A DNA stretch of 64,000 nucleotides from Gracilaria domingensis (GCA_022539475.1 VCMS01000123.1:86878-150877); one strand, 5' to 3'; numbered from the stretch's first letter, positions 39,326-51,207 are shown. The notes: a model not told the origin generated them from the sequence alone. Translations and numbers: made by a program.

Positions 39326-42300
39326 TCAGCCCACTTGGGCCTTGTCCAGCGTAGCCGGTATCGGTGTCCGTGTGCGACGGTGGTACTGCAAGACCTTCGA
39401 GCGAGGCAAGTGCTCAATGGGCTCGTGCGTATCCTCTGAAGAGGCGTAGCCGTACCAACGGACTCGATACAGTAGTTCCCCGTCAGGGGCGTAGCCGTGA
39501 CTTACCAGACGGTCGATAACATATTCCTCATCGAGGACCTTCCGCTCAGGATGCGGCTTGGTCGAAGAATCCTCTTTCGAGGCGTCATCGCTCCTGTTCC
39601 TATCGTGGGCATCGTCAAATGTAGGCGGCTTCCGTCCTGACGGCAACACATCCTGCACACCAGGCAAAGGCGACGTTGACCAAGGTGTTTTCCTGACATT
39701 CAGGCTTCCAGAGTTCTGGCTTTCCTTCCCGTATTGTCGGGCTGTGAAATTGCTTCGGTCTTCTCGAACAGCGAGCTTCCGGTGTTCCGGAAAGATCTCC
39801 CGAAGTGAGGGTGAACGGTCCGCATTGCGGTGTGCCAGCGAGTGGTGCCGCGGCACGTGCCGAGGCGACGTCTTGCCAAGCATTGCTGGCGGTGAGGCCT
39901 GCGCCGTTGCACGGCAGTGCGTTGTCGATTCAAATTCGGAATTTCCGTTTTCGGCGGCCGCGAGCCTTACAGCGGGCACGTGGCCGGCTCGTGTGCTGTT
40001 GTCCTCCACTGGAGGCGGATCGCCGGCGAAGCCAGACACTTGGCGCGTTGTTTGCGCGTGTGCAGCGTCGGGCTGCTGCCCACTTACTGTGGCATGTCGC
40101 CTCGCTCTTGCGGCGGTTGCCTCCGTGTTCTCAACGGCTTCATCACTCGATGCTTCCGTAAAATCTCCCGAAATCGGGTCTGCCGTAACAACACGGTCTT
40201 TCTGGACAGGCTTCTTTTCCGGTCTTCCGGCTTCCTCTGACGCAAGTGCGCTGCCGCTGCCGGGCTCCGACTGCGGCAAGCATGCATCCTCCGCTTTGGA
40301 CGCGGCTGCTGCGGTGGTTACCACCATCTTTTCTGGCGTACCGGTCTCACGCTGCACGGCTGCGGCAGGCTCTTGTCCTTCCGTCTGTGACGGCCGTACA
40401 GTGCTATCCGCGGACGAAGCGGCGACTTCTGCAGCAGCTCCATCCTGGTGTTCTTCCGGTTTTACGGCTTCGTGCTTCACCGAAGTGTTGCGTTCCTCCT
40501 CAGGCTTCCGCGATAATTGCGGTTCAGTCTCTTGGCTCCGGATCTCCGGCTTCTTCTCCTGCGTCAGCGCGTGCTGCAGCGAGGCCGAGGCCTGCGAAGG
40601 TAATTCCGTCAACGACGGTGACAACGACGAAGAGCGATCCGCCTCCTCCCCCTCTTCAGTTGGAGCGTCGGGGGCGGTGGTTAATATCCCCGGAGGGGCC
40701 AGTATCCGCTTGTGGACATGTGCGGCATTCGAGACTGACTGGTTAGCTTCCGGCTTTGCCGGCAAATCAGCAAGTCCGCGGTTAGGATGCGGCAATACTG
40801 ACAACGAAGCGCGCTCTCCCGCTGTCGCGGCTTGTTCCACAGTAGTCGTAGTGCTGTCCGGCGTTTCCGGTTGCTTCTCCTGACAAACAGGCTTTGGCGC
40901 AGGCGTTACGCGATCCCGCGAAAAACGCTCGTGCTCACCCTCGATATCGAGGACAACCGTGGTACCGGTAACAGAAATAACCCTGTAGGGGCCGTCCGCG
41001 ATAGGAGAGAGCTTATGCCTCTTCTCCTATTCCGGGTTATAGTATTCCTTCCGTAGGAAGGCGTAGTTACCTTCCCTGATCTGAGGGGCATCCTTGCGCA
41101 CTCGTGCGTCGAAATTCCGCTTGTATGCGGCTTGTGCCTTATCGATGTTTTGCCTAACTGTAGGAATGATGTTCTTAAGCCAGGCCTTCCAGGCGTCCCT
41201 GTGTAGACGGAGCGAGGGGAACTTATCCAAAGTTGGCTGTGGCTCGATAGCCACCGAAGGTGGAACGCGTGATAGCACAAGCTCGAACGGCGAGATATGA
41301 GTAGTGCGATGAACCTGCGTATTGTAGACATATGTCACCGCATCGGTGTATTGATCCCATTCCGACGGATGCTCGGCAACGAACGTCCGCAATGCATTGA
41401 GCATTGTGCGGTTAAAACGTTCAACCTGCCCATTACTCTGGGGATGATAGGTTGTCGTGAACCAATTTCGGATCCGCAAGATGCGGCAGACGTCCTGAAA
41501 GAACTTAGCCGTAAACTGCGGTCCATTGTCCGATAACAGATCAATCGGCGGTCCCTAGACAAAAACCCAGTGTGTAACGAAAGCTTGGGCGACCGCACTG
41601 GCGGTAACCTTCGTCAAAGGCACAGTCCGTACCAGCTTAGAAAAGCGGTCGGTGATTACAAGTAGAAACCGGTTTCCCCGGCGAGTGCGAATAAACTCGC
41701 CGAGCAAGTCAATTGCCACAAATTCAAGTGGAGCCCTAGCAGGGAAGAGTACCAACTTCTTGGAGTACTTCCGCAGTTTGACGCGGTTCTTCGCGCAGTC
41801 CGAACATCCACGAGCAGTGGCATACGCGTCGAAAGCCATCTCTGGCCAGTAGAAGTCCTTTCTCAAGGTGTAGTACAACTTCCTGCCACCAGGGTGGGCT
41901 GAGAGCTTCGCATAGTGCGACAGATGCAGTACTCGTGACTGAAGTGAGTGCGGAACCACAATCTGTGGCCTGTTTCCGACTGTTCGGATTAGAAATCCTT
42001 GGTCGTTCTCGACAAGATTCAACCGAGCTCCACCGTTCAGACGGCTACGAATCTCCGCACAGAAGCGGTCAGTGTGTTGCTCCCGGATGAGTTCTTCCGG
42101 CGTAATCGATACGAAAGAGCCCGGTTCGGGTGCTGCGTCTGAGACCGCTAGGACGGCATCATAAAGGTCCCAACCTTCCGATTCATCATCGGCATCGCTC
42201 GTGCCGTCTTCCGCGAGGAAGCACGGTATATCCAGATCATCGACTGGCTCAGCTTCGGCCGCTGTTTCCAAGCGGGACAGTGCATCAGCCTGTGTATTCG

Positions 42301-45031
42301 GGAGTCCTTTCTTGTACCGAATCTCAAAGTCAAACTCGGCTAAGCGCAGCCTCCACCGCATCAAGCGGCCAGATGGCTCTGCAATAGAGAGCAGCCAGCG
42401 CAAGGCCAAATGATCGGTATGAACAATGAAGCGAGTCCCCATTAGGTAGGGGCGGAGTGTCTGCAGTGCCCAGACTACTGCTAAACACTCCTTCTCGGAT
42501 ACCGAGTAATTCCTCTCGTGAACGTTGAGGCTTCTTGACCAATATCCAATTGGCAATCGCTCGCCATCTTCGGTGGTCTTAAACAGTGCGCAGCCAACCT
42601 GATAGTTGCTCGCGTCCGTATCGATGGCATACGGCAAACCAGCCCTGGGTAGGGATAAGACCGGTGGCGATGTCACCGCGTCAACGAGCGACGAAAAAAA
42701 CGCGGATGTGCGGTCGTCGAACGCTTCCAGATTGACTGGCAGTCCTTTGCGAAGAAGCTCGTTTAGAGGTGCCGCGATATCCGCAAAGTTCGGAATGAAG
42801 CGGCGATACACATTGCACAAGCCGAGAAAAGATCGGAGTTCAGTCTGCGTCAGCGGATGCTTAGCCTCTTTGAGGCACTTCACACGTGCTTCGTCAATAG
42901 ATAGCCGTCCAGGACGGATGACATGGCCGAGATACCTCACGGTTTCGGTAAAGAACTCGCACTTCTTCAGCTTAAGTGTACTGCCTGCATCGCGTAGGAC
43001 TCGCATCACATCCCGTACATGGGTCAAGTGCTCGTCCAGGTTGCTGGAGTAGACAATGATGTCATCCAGGTAAACCAGGCAAGTCTTCCACTTGAAGCGG
43101 GCAAGCAAAATGTCCACTGCACGTTGAAATGTGGCTGGCGCGTTCGTTAACCCAAAGGGCATCCGATTGAATCGGTACAATCCTTCATGACAAACGAAGG
43201 CTGTCTTGTCACGATCTTCAGCCCTTACGGGAACTTGCCAATAGCCCCAATTCGCGTCTAGAGTTGTGAACACTTTCGCGTCGCCCAATGAATCGATGCA
43301 TTCATCCATTCGTGGGATAGGATACACATCCTTGACCGTAGCCGCGTTTAGCTTGCGGTAATCGATGCAAAATCACCAAGACCCATCAGCTTTGGGCGCG
43401 AGCACCACCGGCGATGCCCATGGTGACTGAGCCGGCTCAATTACTCCAGCGCGGAGCATTTTCTCTACCTGAGCCTTCTCCTCTTCCCGAGCTGTCGGTC
43501 CTGCCCTGTAACGGTGCTGTGAAATGGGCCGAGTGTTTGGCAGCAAATCAATCCGATGTTCGGTAATACCAATCTTCCCGAGAGAACCATCCCACATGGG
43601 CGTGAACTCTTCGAGCATGTGCCGCAATTTATCGCGGTGAGTCTCTGGGACATGACTGAAGTCCAGAGACTCAAGCTCCTGTACTGCCTTATCCTTCGTG
43701 TCAGCAGCACTCAGGTCCTTATCATTATTGTCCGACGAGGTCGGCATTGCTTCCTTCGACAGGCTGCGGTTGTTCGCATCCGACGAAGTCGGCGTAGCAT
43801 CTCCCGACGAACTGTTCGGTCCAGTATTCGGTTCGGAATTGGTCCGTTCCGTCTCCCCCTCCTCAGTTTCGAGGATTCCGAGAACTTCGGCAATAGAAAC
43901 CTGAGTAGGCACTATAGCCGCAGGGTGCGGAAGCAATGAACCAATAACTTGGCTTTTGACCAACCGTTGAGGAAAACGGCTGAAGTTCGCAACCAACACC
44001 TGAAAAGGCTTCTCGGGTTCGACAAAAACGATCCCATTAGCAAGGGCGAGCTGATGCTTCTCCTTAGCCAGAGCGAGCTGATGCTTCTCCTGTAACGCAG
44101 GCAACGGTTGCACCGTTTGTAAGCCACATTGTGGAGACGTCACAGTAACCCAGACCTGTGATTCAGGCGGGATGGAAATAGACCGAGCTACTCGGAGCTT
44201 TGTAGACTTCCGTTCATCGGCTGTAGGCTCCTGCGCAGCAGGCAAAGGGACTTGCTTCTTCAAAGCCCGTCGAAGGGGACGCCAAACGATCGGTACAGTA
44301 GTCCCATCTTCCATTTCGATGGTTCGCTTCCGCGGTCGAATTGCATCGACGAAGCGGTCACAGAAGTCGCATCCGAGTATAACCGGCGCGGCTAGCTGCT
44401 TGCAAACCAAGAAATCGAGCTTCGCCACGTAGCGGCCAAGCCTGACAAGCAGGTCTATCACTCCCACAGTCGAAAGTGGCCGATTGTTCGCATCCGCTAT
44501 ATCAATCTGCGGCGCTGCACGAACGCGAGACCGCAAGTGCGGCGGAATCATAGACTCAACCAAAAAGTTTGGCCCAGCTCCTGTATCGAGCACGGACAAC
44601 TGCCGAACCATATACTGGTCGGAAACACATAGGTCGGCGTAAACTTTGTAGTTACGTTTCGCCATGACCAGGACTCTATCCGGGAACCGGCTGTTCTTAG
44701 ACCGTATCCACGGGCGACGCAAGACACCAAGGTGCTCAGAGTCCACGTCTGTAGTGGCCATTTTCCTCGAAAGGATTGTGACCGGGGAGCGAGGCTTCTC
44801 AGCCTCAGGCGCACTAAACCCCGTCGCTGGGGGCGCCTCTCCATTGCTGGAGGCTCCCATGCTCAGTTTTTCTGAGCTTCGCCGCCAATCTGCGGAGGTT
44901 GCAATTCCGCAGGAGCGGTTACAGTTCCACCATTTGATGGCACCGTTTCCTGGTTTCCAGGCTGAGTCTCCGCCTTCGCACGAAGGTACGATTTGTCGGG
45001 AACACGTTCCCGCTCGGCGGGCGTCAACCAC
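39326..45031 (-). pseudogene. pol: G1 pol: protease, RT, RNase H, integrase, linker, chromodomain
   Basis: Reading leftward from 45031 (frame -1 to gag). Protease: LDTGAGPN at about 44590. Reverse transcriptase: SPWASPVV, then a TGA (43373-43375) replacing a sense codon in DGSW-x-FCIDYRK, then FGLTNAPATFQ and YLDD (about 43060). RNase H: IDTDAS and TDHLALRW. Integrase: H-x-H and CSDC zinc motif, catalytic AIDLLG (first Asp kept), then TAG at 41555-41557 in place of an aromatic codon before GPPIDLLSDNG, then QVERFNR. TAG at 41027-41029 follows in the integrase C-terminus. A Ser/Glu/Ala-rich linker of about 430 residues leads to a chromodomain (about 39350-39520: YRVRWYGY, DTHEP), in which the usual Trp of the W-E-P motif is His. 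Three in-frame stops make it non-functional. Confidence 0.85.
44835..44876 (-). promoter_or_regulatory. Candidate -1 frameshift signal at the G1 gag-pol junction
   Basis: The last gag codons read CAG AAA AAC TGA, so the slippery run GAAAAAC abuts the gag stop. Seven bases later comes an imperfect hairpin (GGGAGCCTCCA, loop GCAA, TGGAGAGGCGCCC, with bulges). Pol is open in the -1 frame across this point for 169 bases. Slip site, short spacer and hairpin are the standard parts of retroviral -1 frameshifting. Confidence 0.5.
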
Positions 45032-46876
45032 TCATATTGAGGCACGATCTTCGCTATATCCCGTATGGGCATTAAGCAATTCGGAGCGATGTGCCCTGGC
45101 CTGTAACAGGTATGACAAATAAGATAACGAAGAAGATCCGCGTTGGGCGGCCGGCGCTCCTGTCGAGGAGGATACGGGTCCCTCCAACCAGGGCGTTGGC
45201 TTCGATACCCGCCAGAGTGCGGCACGGGCAATGCCGCGACTTGGCGTCCGCCGTACAGAACGGGGTCCATGTCGACTGTGGACGGTTCTGTTGTAGACGG
45301 CATGTCCGAACTCGGCAACGAGCCATCGTCCTGTAACAGGTGCACGTTGCCGTACCCTCCCTGGGCTGTTCCTCGCGAGTGAGGCAGTGAAGAGTCTCGG
45401 CCTTCTAGATGAAGGAGGCGACGCGTGCGCGTCTTGACGCCGGCACGTGCTCGGGCTGCATCTCCCTCAGCTTGGGCAAATTGAACGAGTTCCAGATAAG
45501 TAATCCGGCGTTTGTTCTCCCGATATCGGGCAACCAACGTCCTGATCGAACGATCTAGGCCATCGATGAACATCGTACACCGCTCAGCTGCGGAGAACAC
45601 GTTGCCACATCTGTGGAAAGCCTTGTTGAGGCGGGTAGAATAAACAGTTTCCGACTCTTCGGCTCCTTGTTTCGTGTCTCGCAGCGCGAGTATAGCACCC
45701 TGTATCGCATTGCCTGTCGCGTAAGAGCGCAGGAGCTATTGTACCGCTTCCGGCCAGCACGTAACTCCTCCTTCGGAGGCTCGAGTCGACCCACGAACCG
45801 AATTGTATTGGTCTTCGGCTACGCCCGTCAAAAAGTACGGCAGCGCAATGTAGGCTTGTGCTTCGCTCATCCGAAGTACTTCGGCTTCCGCCACGAAGCA
45901 GCTAAGAAAATCCAAGACAAGAATTGGATCTTCCCCAGACAACTTGTGGGGCTTTAGCGTGAGCTCCATTTGTCGGAGATGATTTCGCACCTTGCCAGTC
46001 CCACGTGGGGTTCTCTGTGGCGTGGTGTCATCAAGCCGATAATATCGGTACGATAGCAGCTTCCGATAAAGCAAATTTGTCGGCTTCAGTTCCTTCAGTC
46101 CAAGGTGTCTCCGTCCTTTCGTACGGCCTCGTGCAACACCAGAGGTGGCTTCAGTAGCCCGCGAACGGGATGCACGATAGCGTGAGCGCTCTTCCGCGCT
46201 GTCCGAAGAGTCGGTAGACGATCCCTGTTGAGGGCCTTTCCTCATCAGAAGAGGACGAAGAAGACGAGTCAGACTCAACCTTGACCTTCTTCTTTGCCGG
46301 ACGATCCCGGGAACGACGCGAGTGCTGAGAACCCTCAGAAACCGGGGCTCCCGGCGCGACAGCATCAGAAATGATGATTTGCTCGACCGTCTCCAGACGG
46401 GTAGCCAGGCGGTCCAGGCGCGCAGAAGCCTGCTCGTGCAGGGCAGCCGACGCCTGTCGGTGTTCCATAATCTGGTTGACATCAGACCGTAAAACACGGA
46501 CGTCGCTCGAAACATCCCGGACACCGGCTTCATCGAGTCGTTGCCAGAGTTTCGTAATATCCCGGATGAGGCCCACTTGGGAGTTCTGCAGGATGCGAAC
46601 CTGAGCCTCTAATTCACGGAGGGTATACTCGTCGGACCGCGACGACATAACGTCAACCACTGCGGCGGCATCAGCCGCAGGTGCGGTTTCAGTTGGCCCA
46701 CGAGTGGGTGGGGTCCCATTATCAGAACGGAGGCCCCGGGAAGCCGGTTTCGGGTCGCCATTGCCTGGGACATCCAGTGCGTCCTTCGGCAACGCAGGCA
46801 AACTTGCCGGCAAGCCGGACGAACCGGGCACAGAAGCGGCACGTGGCGCGCTTTTCCTGCGACGGGACGACATCAT
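44863..46876 (-). pseudogene. gag: G1 gag (frameshift and stop)
   Basis: Starts MMSSRRRKSAPR at 46876. A coiled-coil-like segment (ELEAQVRILQ ... RLETVEQII) is followed by an acidic Ser run. At about 46236-46240 there is one extra base compared with G2 gag (GAAAGGCC against GAAGGCC), shifting the frame. The capsid-like part (KELKPTNLLYRKLL ... FLTGVAEDQ) continues to a TAG at 45736-45738 where G2 has TAT. A third open part (45600-44863) contains the zinc knuckle C-x2-C-x4-H-x4-C (CHTCYRPGHIAPNC) and ends GEAQKN then TGA. Gag packages RNA into particles. Two lesions make this copy defective. Confidence 0.8.
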
Positions 46877-47016
46877 TCACCGACACCGTCGGCCAATTGG
46901 CAACCAAAACAACTTCCGAAAACGGGCAATGAGAGAACCGTGAGAACGGATATTCCCAACGACTTGGGCTCCAAACAACCGAATCAATTCCAACTTGTGT
47001 TGGCAGGTGAGGCCGA

Positions 47017-47034
47017 TTCTAAGTCGGGAGACCA
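47017..47034 (-). promoter_or_regulatory. G1 primer-binding site
   Basis: On the element strand TGGTCTCCCGACTTAGAA, 3 bases after the 5' LTR. The same 18 bases as in G2. Confidence 0.65.
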
Positions 47035-47037
47035 GTT

Positions 47038-47887
47038 TGTGGAGCAATCCCACGAGTGGGCAAACCAGAGCCGCGTCGCGGAAAGTGCCCCGACGGGGTG
47101 TTCGAGCCCCGCTCCCGATAAGGGTAGGGACGGCGATAGAACCCTCCGGTAGGGCTGACACAGGCCGGGTGTAAATCCGGGCAGCCCCGTCCTGGGCGTG
47201 CAGCCGGAGGTGGGGGTGGGTTAGAATCGGCGTGAGATCCGAGCTGTTCGGCGAGCCACGTCAAGTGGGATATCCAGGCCAACGGTGTTGGGCAAAGGGG
47301 GCAAATTACGAGCCGCGCAGCGGTGCACTGACTCTCGAGGTCAAGAAATATTCCCAGACAATGTGGGCCAAACCTGTATAACAGGGCAGAGTGATAGGAG
47401 CCGTATGACGGAAATAATAACAAGAAAATAAAAGAAAAGATGCCGTAACGACGGTCTAGAACTCCTCAGTGGTAGAGGTCGGATGACTAGCCCGGGATCG
47501 CGGCGGTTTGCCCGGTAAGGGACGAAGACCGTTCGCAAGCGGCAAGAAAGTCAGAGCCAGAAGCCTCCTTGAGGTTTACTTCCCGTGCAGTGGCGGCAAG
47601 CGCCGCCACTTATATACGGCACTTGAAAATATCAATTAAAATATCTAACTATCCGGCGCTGCCGGCCAACACACTACAGGTGTGCAACCGTGGCAGGCTT
47701 GCCACGGCGCACCCGCTATCGGGCCAACTCAGCACACGTGTGCAGAAACGCTACCCTTCCTAGGCATATCCCGAAATGGGCAATTGCCACGATGCCTTCT
47801 CATAAATGAGGTGGCGAAGCCGGTAACGGATCAACAAACTATGACAAGCACCTCAGTGCATCCCTGTTCAGGGCGTTTTGCTCTACA
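47038..47887 (-). repeat. G1 5' LTR
   Basis: 850 bp, TG...CA ends, about 7 differences from the 3' LTR by eye. TATATAAG at 47609-47616 on the element strand. Confidence 0.9.
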
Positions 47888-48976
47888 CTCCGCTGGCGAA
47901 GAAAACCCTCGAGGTCCCCGGTAATGGCGCTCCGAAACCCGCTTCCCGGGGCCTCCGTTCTGATAACGGGACCCCACCCACTCGTGGGCCAACTGGAACC
48001 GCATCTGCGGCTGATTCCGCCGCAGCGGTCGAGAATATGTCGTCGCGGTCCGACGAGTACACCCTCCGTGAATTAGAGGCTCAGGTTCGCATCCTGCAGA
48101 ACTCCCAAGTGGGCCTCATCCGGGATATTACGAAACTCTGGCAACGACTCGATGAAGCCGGTGTCCGGGATGTTTCGAGCGACGTCCGTGTTTTACGGTC
48201 TGATGTCAACCAAATTATGGAACACCGACAGCTGTCGGCTGCCCTGCACGAGCAGGCTTCTGCACGCCTGGACCGCCTGGCTACCCGTCTGGAGACGGTC
48301 GAGCAAATCATCGTATCTGATGCTGTTGCGCCGGGAGCCCCGGTTTCTGAGGGTTCTCAGCACTCTCGCGCCGTTCACGGGATCTTCCGGCAGGGAAGAA
48401 GGTCGAGGTTGAGTCTGACTCGTCTTCTTCGTCCTCTTCTGATGAGGAAGGCCCTCAACAGGGATCGTCTACCGACTCTTCGGACAGTGCGGAAGAGCGT
48501 CCACGCTACGGTGCATCCCGTTCGCGGGCTACTGAGGCCACCTCTGGTGTTGCACGAGGCCGTACGAAAGGACAGAGACACCTTGGATTGAAGGAATTGA
48601 AACCGACAAACCTACTGTATCGGAAGCTGCTATCGTACCGATATTATCGGCTTGATGACACGACGCCACAGAGAACCCCACGTGGGACTGGTAAGGTGCG
48701 GAATCATCTCCGACAAATGGAGCTTACGCTAAAGCCCCACAAGTTCTCTGGGGAAGATCCAATTCTTGTCCTGGATTTTCTTGGCCGCTTCGTGGCGGAA
48801 GCCGAAGTACTTCGGATGAGTGAGGCACAGGCCTACATTGCGCTGCCGTACTTCTTGACGGGCGTAGCCGAAGATCAATTCAATTCGGTTCGTAGGTCGT
48901 CTCGCGCCTCCGAAGGAGTAGTTACATGCTGGCCGGAAGCGGTACAATATCTCCTGCGCTCTTACGCGACAGCCAA
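47888..48976 (+). pseudogene. gag: G2 gag, 3' fragment
   Basis: Resumes after the duplicated CTCCG with TLEVPGNGAPKPASRG, matching G1 gag, and includes the coiled-coil part (LREL, VRILQNSQ). Two extra bases near 48368 (compared with G1) shift the frame; the capsid-like part (KELKPTNLLYRKLL) is read from 48588 and keeps the sense codon TAT where G1 has a stop. It ends after LLRSYATA, where the C1 LTR starts at 48977. This copy shows which G1 changes are mutations. Confidence 0.8.
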
Positions 48977-49243
48977 TGTTGTAGATACTGAACGCTTAGG
49001 ATAAACAAGAAGTGGTTTTAATCACTGAGACGCGGCTTGACTTTTATCTTCCGTCAAACTGGAGTTCTCTTCTACTCTTTTATACTGTTTCAATAAAGTT
49101 CTATAGTGTTCTAGACTTCTATAGAGTTTCTATCATTACGCATTAATTGTTTCTACTTATATGTTCTATAGAATATTCTAGAACTCTCTGGAAGGTAGCA
49201 GTTTCTAGTTGTTATCTAGAAGTTTTCAGATGCTTCTACTACA
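48977..49243 (-). repeat. C1 3' LTR (267 bp)
   Basis: On the element strand it begins TGTAGTAGAAGCATC and ends TCTACAACA. The purine run GAGGGAGG directly before it (49244-49253, element strand) is the polypurine tract. The copy at 21662 is a related solo LTR. Confidence 0.75.
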
Positions 49244-49250
49244 GCCTCCC

Positions 49251-51202
49251 TCAACTTGATATCTGATGTAGTCCTAAGTTTTTCATAAAGCGATAGTGCT
49301 TAATTTTCTGTAGTGCCTTTGCGAATATATCAGCTGTCATTTGGTCGGTGGGACAGTAACTGATTTCCACTTCACCACTTTCCAAGCATTCTTGAATGTA
49401 AAAATATCGGATAGCAACATGCTTATATTTTCCGTGACTTCCTTCCATTTTGGAAATAGCAATGGTTGATTGATTATCCACAAACAGTTGAATAAAATCA
49501 ATATCGGATAAAACGTCGTCCAATACTTTCTTGAGCCATTTCCTTCCTTCACTGCTTCGGTGAGAGCAATTAATTCTGCTTCGGTAGATGAAAGTGCTAC
49601 ACAATTTTGCTTTTGACTGGACCACGACAGCAAACAGTTTCCGTAAAATGCTGAAAATCCAGATACAGATTTTCTGTTTTCCGTATTACCCCAACTAGAA
49701 TCACTGTAGACATCTAGTGTTGGGTTTTCCGACTTCCTGTACATTAAGCAAATATTTCTTGTTCCTCCAATGTACATTAGTATTCTTTTGCAGGCCTTCC
49801 AGTGCTCCAAACTATGGCATTCTGAATATTGGCTCAATATTCCTACTGCATACGCCAGATCCGGGCGTGTTCCAAGCATTAAATACATGACCGATCCAAT
49901 TAATTCCCTGTAGGGAACAGTATGTATTTCGTCCTCTGAATCACATTTGAAAAATGTTTTGTTTGCTTCAACTGGAGTATTTATACTCCGACTTTCGTCC
50001 ACACCAAATCTCATTAGAACTGTTGATGCGTAGGAGTTTTGACTTAATTTCATTGTTCCTTGTTCTTGATTATAATCAATTTCAATTCCAAGAACATGAC
50101 GAATTCTCCCTAGGTCCTTCATATCAAAGCGAGAGCAAATTTTGCTTTTGAAAATTTCCAAAGACGCCAAAGCCTCACTTGCAATTACAATTCCATCGAC
50201 ATAAAGCGAAATTAATATTTTGGAGCCCTCAATACTTCCAATAAATATTCCTTGATCTCCATTTGCCTTAGTGAAATTCATGTCGCCAAGTACAGAGCTT
50301 ATCATTCTGTACCAAGCCCTAGGAGCTTGTTTTAAACCGTACATTGCCTTCTTGAGCGTGCAGACGTAATCAGGGTGTTCTGAATTTTTAAAAGCTTTTG
50401 GTTGTTCCACGAAAATTTCTTCTTCCAGATGGCCATTTAAAAATGCTGTTCTTACATCCATCTGATGTATATGCACTTTGCTATGTAACGCAAGGGCAAG
50501 CATAGTTCTTAATGAAACAATTCTTACCACAGGAGCATATGTCTCGGAGTAATCAATTCCAGTACGTTGTTGGAAACCTCGACACACCAAGCGAGCCTTA
50601 TAAGTTTTTTCTTGGTTCTTTGTCTGTGGCTTAATTTTACAAACCCATTTCAGCGATAACGGTTTCATTTCTGGAGATCTCTGTAACAATTCCCATGTTT
50701 CGTTTTTGTGGAGTGATTTCATTTCGTTTGCCATCGCAATTTTCCAGAAATTATTTTCCTACATGAAAGAGCTTTTTCGACAGAGTGTGGTTCAATTTCA
50801 TTTGCCATCATCATTACGGCTGCGGCTGTTGTGCCTTCATCTGAATCTGCATGATCGTAAGATAGCCAGGCTGGCTGCTTTCTAATCCTTCCACTTCTTC
50901 TGGGTGCTTCTGGGGTATCTGCAGTATTAACAGAATTTTGTTCTGTACTTGTAGGTTGTTCTATATTTTCCTCTGTGCTTTCGAAAAGTTTCTCCGATGA
51001 TGCAGTACTGTTATTCATTTCCATTTCAATTGCTCGGTTTTCTGGTGCTTCCAGAAATTTTGCTCTACCAGAAACTACAAGTCGTTTTGTAGAGTCATCC
51101 ATGAAACGGTAGTTTGGACCAATATATCCCAGAAAAGTACAAAGTCTAGATTTTGGATCCATTTTCTTTCTGTTTTCACTTGGAATAAATACATATGCCT
51201 TA
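49251..51202 (-). pseudogene. pol: C1 pol 3' part: integrase C-terminus, RT, RNase H
   Basis: Reading leftward: AYVFIPSENRKKMDPKS and CTFLGYIG (integrase C-terminal part), a Ser/Glu-rich linker, a frameshift near 50745, then RT with WKIAMANEMKSL, LVCRGFQQ, DVRTAFLNGHLEEEIF, YGLKQAPRAWY. The active-site box is YVDG instead of YVDD (codon 50192-50194), removing a metal-binding Asp. RNase H has DVYSDSSWG and STEAELIAL, then a frameshift near 49545, and finishes in the other frame with DNQSTI, GKYKHVAIRYFYI and a 49251 end. Three or more lesions: not functional. Confidence 0.8.
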
Positions 51203-51207
51203 CACCC
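51203..51207. repeat. G3 target-site duplication, left copy
   Basis: CACCC before the G3 5' LTR; the second copy is 63310-63314. Joining the flanks across one copy restores the copia integrase reading ...RVFGC / KAYVFIP. Confidence 0.85.

Larger units (their letters stand above)
36422..47887 (-). mobile_element. G1: complete Ty3/gypsy chromovirus inserted in G2 gag
   Basis: Both LTRs are 850 bp (36422-37271 and 47038-47887), start TG and end CA, and are flanked by the 5-bp duplication CTCCG (36417-36421 and 47888-47892). Reading leftward: 5' LTR, primer-binding site, gag, pol (protease, reverse transcriptase, RNase H, integrase, long linker, chromodomain), then an oppositely oriented gene, a polypurine tract and the 3' LTR. 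The LTRs differ at about 7 of 850 positions by eye (about 0.8%), so the insertion is young. Yet gag and pol carry a frameshift and four stop codons, so this copy cannot make its proteins. Confidence 0.9.
35328..48976 (+). mobile_element. G2: Ty3/gypsy element, host of the nest (interrupted by G1 and C1)
   Basis: G2 is visible as a 5' LTR (35328-36176), primer-binding site (36180-36197), leader and gag. Its gag is cut at 36421 by element G1 and resumes at 47888 with the duplicated CTCCG, reading on to 48976, where the copia element C1 begins; the rest of G2 must lie beyond the window. Its LTR is clearly related to, but more diverged from, the two G1 LTRs, so G2 is an older member of the same family. 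Its LTR starts TA instead of the TG found in G1. Confidence 0.8.

Noticed and set aside
39558-40883. Plus-strand frame of 441 codons opposite the G1 linker and chromodomain
   Set aside because: It mirrors the low-complexity Ser/Glu/Ala linker of pol; its own product is Ser/Ala/Cys-rich with no domain. Unlike 37431-38996 it is a shadow.
41027-45738. Reassignment of TAG as a sense codon, since three of the four G1 stops are TAG
   Set aside because: Host genes ending at 10256 and 15322 stop at TAG with no coding after it, and G2 has a sense codon where G1 gag has TAG.
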